From Acinetobacter halotolerans (GTDB taxonomy: Bacteria > Pseudomonadota > Gammaproteobacteria > Pseudomonadales > Moraxellaceae), in contig NZ_SGIM01000007.1 in the NCBI RefSeq assembly GCF_004208515.1, positions 123,969 through 187,968 of the forward strand: a stretch of 64,000 nucleotides of DNA, given 5' to 3'. The notes below the pieces were generated by a model. It searched no databases. It saw nothing but the letters and a program-made list of their open reading frames with translations, and was not told the DNA's origin. Position 1 is the first letter of the stretch. Every line of letters begins with the position of its first letter. A program made the position numbers and the translations under genes. This document shows positions 59,995-64,000 of the stretch, piece after piece.

Positions 59995-60888
59995 ATGCGT
60001 TGGAAAGGTCGTAGAGTCAGTACCAATGTTGAAGACCGTCGTGGTGGTGGCGGAGCAAAGGCAGGCGGCATTAGTATTTTAGGTTTGGTAATCGCTTTTG
60101 TTGCATGGAAATTTTTTGGTGTTGATCCACAACAGGCTTATCAGGCAACTCAAGCCGTAACGAGTGCTCAATCTACTCAAGAAGGGAGTGTTCCCCAAAA
60201 CTTAACTGCTGATCAAAAAGAGGCAAGTGATTTTGTTGGAACTGTGTTGGCTGATACCGAAGATACTTGGACGCCTATTTTTCAGCAAATAGGAATGACT
60301 TATAAACCCCCAAAATTAGTGTTGTTTAGTGGTGTGGTTCGTTCTGGTTGTGGTTCGGCGCAAGCTGCTATGGGGCCATTCTACTGTCCCGCTGATCAGA
60401 AGGTTTATATTGATACTTCTTTCTTTAAGGATATGCGGCAGCAAATGGGCATTTCTGGAGAGCAAAATCAAACGGAACTTTCTCGTCAAGACCAAGCAGG
60501 TGATTTCGCTCAGGCGTATGTGATTGCTCATGAGGTCGGGCACCATATTCAAAATTTATTGGGTATTTCGAGCCAAGTGCAGCAAGCACGTGCTCAAGCG
60601 AGTCAAACTCAAGGCAATCAACTTTCGGTTCGTTTGGAATTGCAGGCGGATTGTTTTGCAGGAATATGGGCAAATAAAAATCATCAACGAACACAATTTT
60701 TAGAGCAAGGCGATATTGAAGAAGCGATGGATGCCGCTAAAAAGATTGGTGATGATTATTTACAAAGACGTGCTACAGGACAAGTTGTACCTGATAGTTT
60801 TACCCATGGTACCAGCGAGCAACGTATGCATTGGTTCCAATTAGGATTGAAGTCTGGGGATATCAATCAATGTAATACTTTTGCATAA
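59995..60888 (+). CDS. ypfJ: YpfJ-family neutral zinc metallopeptidase
   Basis: A 297-residue protein beginning MRWKGRRVSTNVEDRRGGGG, with one membrane segment (about residues 27-40) that places the domain outside the cytoplasm. The zinc site HExxH is in YVIAHEVGHHIQNLLG, and the third ligand probably lies in LELQADCFAGIWA. Substrate is unknown. Start at 59995 with GAGG five bases upstream; the GTG two codons earlier is less likely. Confidence 0.9.
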   Translation: MRWKGRRVSTNVEDRRGGGGAKAGGISILGLVIAFVAWKFFGVDPQQAYQATQAVTSAQSTQEGSVPQNLTADQKEASDFVGTVLADTEDTWTPIFQQIGMTYKPPKLVLFSGVVRSGCGSAQAAMGPFYCPADQKVYIDTSFFKDMRQQMGISGEQNQTELSRQDQAGDFAQAYVIAHEVGHHIQNLLGISSQVQQARAQASQTQGNQLSVRLELQADCFAGIWANKNHQRTQFLEQGDIEEAMDAAKKIGDDYLQRRATGQVVPDSFTHGTSEQRMHWFQLGLKSGDINQCNTFA

Positions 60889-61020
60889 GTGTTTGATATT
60901 TTTCATGTGTTTCTTATTTATACAGAAGGCATATGAGGGGTTCTAGGGCTTGGTGAATGATGTTTTTTGAAATTTAGATGAAATGTGTTGTTTTGAAGTC
61001 AAGAAGAATAAAGAGGTCAC

Positions 61021-62520
61021 ATGGGTAATTATATTCTTTTACAAGCATTAACGGTGATTTTTGCATTATCCATAGCAACGACTATTTTTAATAAACGTAT
61101 ATTGGGTTTTCCACAAGCAATTGGTGTCCCAATTGTCTCTGCAATTTTTGTTTTCATATTGCAATGGGGCGCTAGCTTATTACATGGCAATCAATTTATT
61201 AACATTAATATTGATAATATTGAATCTGCTGTTCGTGGTATTGATTTTTATGACTTTTTAATAAATGGGGTAATCTGTTTTATCCTGACTTCATCTGCAC
61301 TGAAATTTAAAATCTCAGATCTTCGAAACTATTGGAAACCCATCGGTATTTTAGCAACGATTGCATTGATACTTTGTGCTGGTTTTTATGCAAGTTTACT
61401 TTATTTATTTCAATGGATAGTGGGCTATCCAGTACCGATAACGGTTTTATTATTACTTGGGGCTGCATTAGGTGCAACGGATCCGATCGGTATTAAGAGT
61501 GTATTAAGTTCAATCCGTGCACCTCATCATTTAATGGTTAAGCTAGAAGGTGAGTCACTGTTTAATGATGCGATGTGTATTGCCTTATTTATGACCCTGC
61601 TCAATGTTATACAGGGTGAGCATTTTTCATTAATCACAACTGTTGAAACTTTATTATACGAGATATTGGTTGCAGTCATCATTGGTTTTGCATTTGGTTT
61701 TGGTATTTTACGTTTGTTGCGCGGCAAGCATGAGATGGAATCATTGATTTTAACGACGGCTTTATTAGCAAGTGGTTCTTATTTGGTTGCGTTATTCGCT
61801 CATGCCTCAGCTCCAATTGCATGTGTTATCGGCGGCTTGATTGTTGGTAATAAATGGCAAGAGATACGTGAGCAGCGTGAGATACGTGAAGTGAATCATT
61901 TTTGGCATACTGTTGAGGGAATCATTAACTCATTCCTTTTTACCTTAATTGGCTTAGAGTTATTTATTTTAGACTTAAATGCTAGTTTGATTATTGGTGG
62001 GATTGTGGCTTTCCTTATCTTGCATTTATCAAGATTTGTTGCAAATTTCTCAGCTTTTGCTTTATTCCCTTCGTTTCGTAAAAAAAGTTACAATGGAAGT
62101 CTAGCGATTTTATCTTGGGGAGGCGTGAGAGGTGGCATTTCACTGGCATTGATTCTTGCCGTTGCAAATATACCTGCACTTAGTGCGTATAGTAGTATAT
62201 TGATTGGCTATACATTTATTAGTGTACTATTATCTGGTGTTGTATGTGGTTTGGGTTTGCCAGCAGTAATGAATGCTTTTTATTATAATCCAAATCAAGC
62301 AACAAAAGGCTTAAAAGGATTTTATCAGCGTATCTGTAATAAGATGAACCGCCGTGGTTTTAAGTACATTATTAGTGAGGATTCATTGGGTAAGGAGGTT
62401 ATTACAATTTATAACCCTGAGGTTTTATTAGATCAAAAAACTGAGGACGGAGTTGCAACGATGCATCATCCGAATAAACGAGAAGAAGTTAGACGTTTGG
62501 AGGATCCCGATAATTTTTAA
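61021..62520 (+). CDS. CPA1-family Na+/H+ antiporter
   Basis: Inner-membrane cation/proton antiporter of 499 residues with about twelve helices and a cytoplasmic tail of about 80 residues. The ion-site motifs ALGATDPIGIKSVL and EGESLFNDAMCIALF and the later SWGGVRGGISLALIL are intact and typical of NhaP-type CPA1 exchangers. Substrate ions (Na, K or Li) cannot be told. AGAGGTC precedes the ATG. Confidence 0.9.
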   Translation: MGNYILLQALTVIFALSIATTIFNKRILGFPQAIGVPIVSAIFVFILQWGASLLHGNQFININIDNIESAVRGIDFYDFLINGVICFILTSSALKFKISDLRNYWKPIGILATIALILCAGFYASLLYLFQWIVGYPVPITVLLLLGAALGATDPIGIKSVLSSIRAPHHLMVKLEGESLFNDAMCIALFMTLLNVIQGEHFSLITTVETLLYEILVAVIIGFAFGFGILRLLRGKHEMESLILTTALLASGSYLVALFAHASAPIACVIGGLIVGNKWQEIREQREIREVNHFWHTVEGIINSFLFTLIGLELFILDLNASLIIGGIVAFLILHLSRFVANFSAFALFPSFRKKSYNGSLAILSWGGVRGGISLALILAVANIPALSAYSSILIGYTFISVLLSGVVCGLGLPAVMNAFYYNPNQATKGLKGFYQRICNKMNRRGFKYIISEDSLGKEVITIYNPEVLLDQKTEDGVATMHHPNKREEVRRLEDPDNF

Positions 62521-62879
62521 AATTAAATTACTATTCCAATCTATATTTTTATAACTTTTGTAAGGAGGAAGAAATTAAAATGGTTTTTATTATTTAATAA
62601 AATTAAATACAGTTTTTACATCTATTGATGTTTTAATGTAATTGAAAAACCAAATAAATTGAAAAAAATATTAAAAAATAAAAGCTTGAATTTTCAAGTT
62701 AAACTAGCCTTGTCTTGCATAAACATTATTTTTTGTGGGCTATTTAACATTTTTAAAAATTGGTTTAGAGTAGAGTTGAAAACTGTATTGAGTTTAAAAC
62801 ACAACAAACCACGTAAACACTTAGCACTTGAATCAATAAGCAGTTGAAAACAAATACATTATAATTGAGGAACAGGATC
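62521..62879 (+). other. AT-rich intergenic region upstream of the adhesin
   Basis: About 360 bases. A full Shine-Dalgarno sequence TAAGGAGG (62561-62568) stands 11 bases before a five-codon frame (62580-62597, MVFII then stop). A palindrome CTTGAA-TT-TTCAAG lies at 62685-62698. No credible longer gene is present. Confidence 0.5.
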
Positions 62880-64000
62880 ATGTCCGAAATACAAATAATT
62901 TCGAAGGAAAGTCATAAAACACTTTCTAGTACAGCGGATAATACGGCCGTATTATCCCCCTCTCAACCCGCAGTAGTACTTGTCAAAATAAATATGCAGG
63001 ATGTTGCACAAGTAAAAAAAGATGGAACGAATGCTGTTATCTTTTTGAAAAATGGAGAACAGATCGTCATTCAGAATTTCTTTGCGAGTGACAATAGCCA
63101 AAATCTAGATAATAGTTTGGTTTTTCAGGGCGATGATGGAAAATTAATCTGGGCTAAATTCAAAGACTCAGAAAGTGATTCAGACGCCGATGCCGACGCT
63201 GATGCTGATGCCGACGCTGATGTTGAGCCAGATATGGAGGCTGCTGTTTATCTGGAAGAGACACCTGTAGCTGTTCCTGCTGTAGTTCAAGCACCAGTTT
63301 CAGATGCTGTTTTTCAACAAATCGATTCAATTACCCCGCTACTTTATCATGATGGCGGGATAAGTCCTTGGCTATGGGGGGTACCACTAGTTGCTGGCGG
63401 AATTATTGCAGCAGCAAGCGGAGGCAGTAGTAAAAAACGAGATAATGACGAAAGTGATTCGGATTCCGATTCCGACTCTGATAGCGACAGCGACTCAGAC
63501 AGCGATTCCGATTCTGACTCTGATAGCGACAGCGACTCAGACAGCGATTCCGACTCTGATAGCGACAGCGACTCAGACAGCGATTCCGACTCTGATAGCG
63601 ACAGTGACTCAGACAGCGATTCTGACTCTGATAGCGACAGCGACTCAGACAGCGATTCTGACTCTGATAGCGACAGTGACTCAGATAGCGATTCTGACTC
63701 TGATAGCGACAGCGACTCAGACAGCGATTCCGACTCTGATAGCGACAGTGACTCAGACAGCGATTCTGACTCTGATAGCGACAGTGACTCAGACAGCGAT
63801 TCCGACTCTGATAGCGACAGTGACTCAGACAGCGATTCTGACTCTGATAGCGACAGCGACTCAGACAGCGATTCCGATTCTGACTCTGATAGCGACAGTG
63901 ACTCAGACAGCGATTCTGACTCTGATAGCGATTCTGACTCTGATAGCGATTCCGATTCTGACTCTGATAGCGACAGCGACTCAGACAGCGACTCAGACAG
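62880..64000 (+). CDS. Bap-like giant adhesin, N-terminal part (runs off window)
   Basis: An open frame starts at ATG 62880 ([17 protein letters not shown]), preceded by GAGG and AGG, and continues to the window end without a stop (373 codons). Residues 1-105 match the BapA-prefix-type N-terminal domain of Acinetobacter biofilm-associated proteins ([31 protein letters not shown]). A short SDSD(AD) tract at about residues 98-114 and a Gly/Ala-rich hydrophobic stretch ([19 protein letters not shown]) follow. From residue 192 on it is an uninterrupted Ser-Asp repeat. Such proteins are exported by type I secretion, bind the cell surface and build biofilm. No Sec signal peptide, as expected. Confidence 0.85.
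   Translation, partial: MSEIQIISKESHKTLSSTADNTAVLSPSQPAVVLVKINMQDVAQVKKDGTNAVIFLKNGEQIVIQNFFASDNSQNLDNSLVFQGDDGKLIWAKFKDSESDSDADADADADADADVEPDMEAAVYLEETPVAVPAVVQAPVSDAVFQQIDSITPLLYHDGGISPWLWGVPLVAGGIIAAASGGSSKKRDNDESDSDSDSDSDSDSDSDSDSDSDSDSDSDSDSDSDSDSDSDSDSDSDSDSDSDSDSDSDSDSDSDSDSDSDSDSDSDSDSDSDSDSDSDSDSDSDSDSDSDSDSDSDSDSDSDSDSDSDSDSDSDSDSDSDSDSDSDSDSDSDSDSDSDSDSDSDSDSDSDSDSDSDSDSDSDSDSDSDSDSD
63453..64000 (+). repeat. Serine-aspartate repeat with 36-nt higher-order unit
   Basis: About 91 consecutive Ser-Asp dipeptides. At DNA level the unit is six Asp-Ser codon pairs (36 bases) in which the serine codons run TCC/TCT, TCT, AGC, AGC/AGT, TCA, AGC; about a dozen units are seen, some shortened or lengthened by 6-12 bases near both ends. 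Every substitution is synonymous. Confidence 0.9.

Noticed and set aside
62659..62847. 62-codon frame with a basic, hydrophobic N terminus upstream of the adhesin
   Set aside because: It starts at TTG, has no ribosome-binding site, is extremely AT-rich, and its composition is what chance frames in such DNA show.
62860..62865. TATAAT just before the adhesin start
   Set aside because: A transcript from there would begin after the ribosome-binding site, and no -35 element stands at the right distance.
63453..64000. Repeat array at the window end considered as CRISPR or satellite DNA
   Set aside because: It is in frame, has no spacers, and encodes Ser-Asp throughout as part of one long protein.

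Overview
The window is a 64 kb chromosomal segment from a gamma-proteobacterium of the genus Acinetobacter. The AdeI-AdeJ-AdeK efflux proteins match those I know from Acinetobacter closely. Low GC, AT-rich intergenic DNA, the gltA / sdhCDAB / sucAB-lpd / sucCD block and a Bap-type adhesin with the Acinetobacter-style N-terminal prefix agree with this. Species cannot be fixed from the sequence alone. No phage, insertion sequence, CRISPR array, tRNA or rRNA was seen. Most of the window is housekeeping DNA, and I found no clearly new multi-gene system.

Layout. 1-3586: end of an exported hypothetical protein gene and valS. 3838-6820: two tandem paralogues of an unrecognised family, the second leading into a short-chain dehydrogenase and an ATP-pyrophosphatase (diphthine-ammonia-ligase-like). 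6862-7686: two YbjQ-like proteins. 7770-14274: RND efflux operon adeIJK headed by a PAP2 phosphatase gene, with a palindrome over its likely promoter. 14433-17467: Gcr-type 'recombinase' membrane protein and ispB. 17921-18505: rplU-rpmA. 18565-24872: pirin, lolA, RsiV-like lipoprotein, serS, cysG, trmL, with a tandem structured repeat between the last two. 24886-31746: VOC protein, HxlR regulator with a divergent WrbA-like quinone reductase, VWA lipoprotein, APC permease, and an SCP2 protein with an iron-type alcohol dehydrogenase. 31828-34972: lipB, ybeD, rpoD. 35319-40883: small acidic protein, YecA/UPF0149 protein, LysE exporter with divergent LysR regulator, tpm, DedA protein, trhO, DUF1289 protein.

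40957-54986 is a TCA-cycle island: gltA (minus), then sdhCDAB, sucA-sucB-lpd and sucCD (plus). It encodes citrate synthase, succinate dehydrogenase, the 2-oxoglutarate dehydrogenase complex and succinyl-CoA synthetase. Two long AT-rich gaps (42232-43134 and 46532-47238) separate the units; the second holds a cluster of hairpins.

55059-64000: a YqiJ/YqiK (flotillin) pair, trpS, a DUF808 membrane protein, a YpfJ metallopeptidase, a CPA1 cation/proton antiporter, and the first 373 codons of a giant Bap-like adhesin that leaves the window inside a serine-aspartate repeat.

The items most worth a second look are the adeIJK operator-promoter, the tandem structured element at 24181-24320 with compensatory base changes, the paired palindromes before the VWA lipoprotein, the HxlR/WrbA operator, the hairpin cluster before sucA, and the 36-nt higher-order repeat in the adhesin. 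All regulatory calls come from reading the sequence by eye and have no experimental support here.
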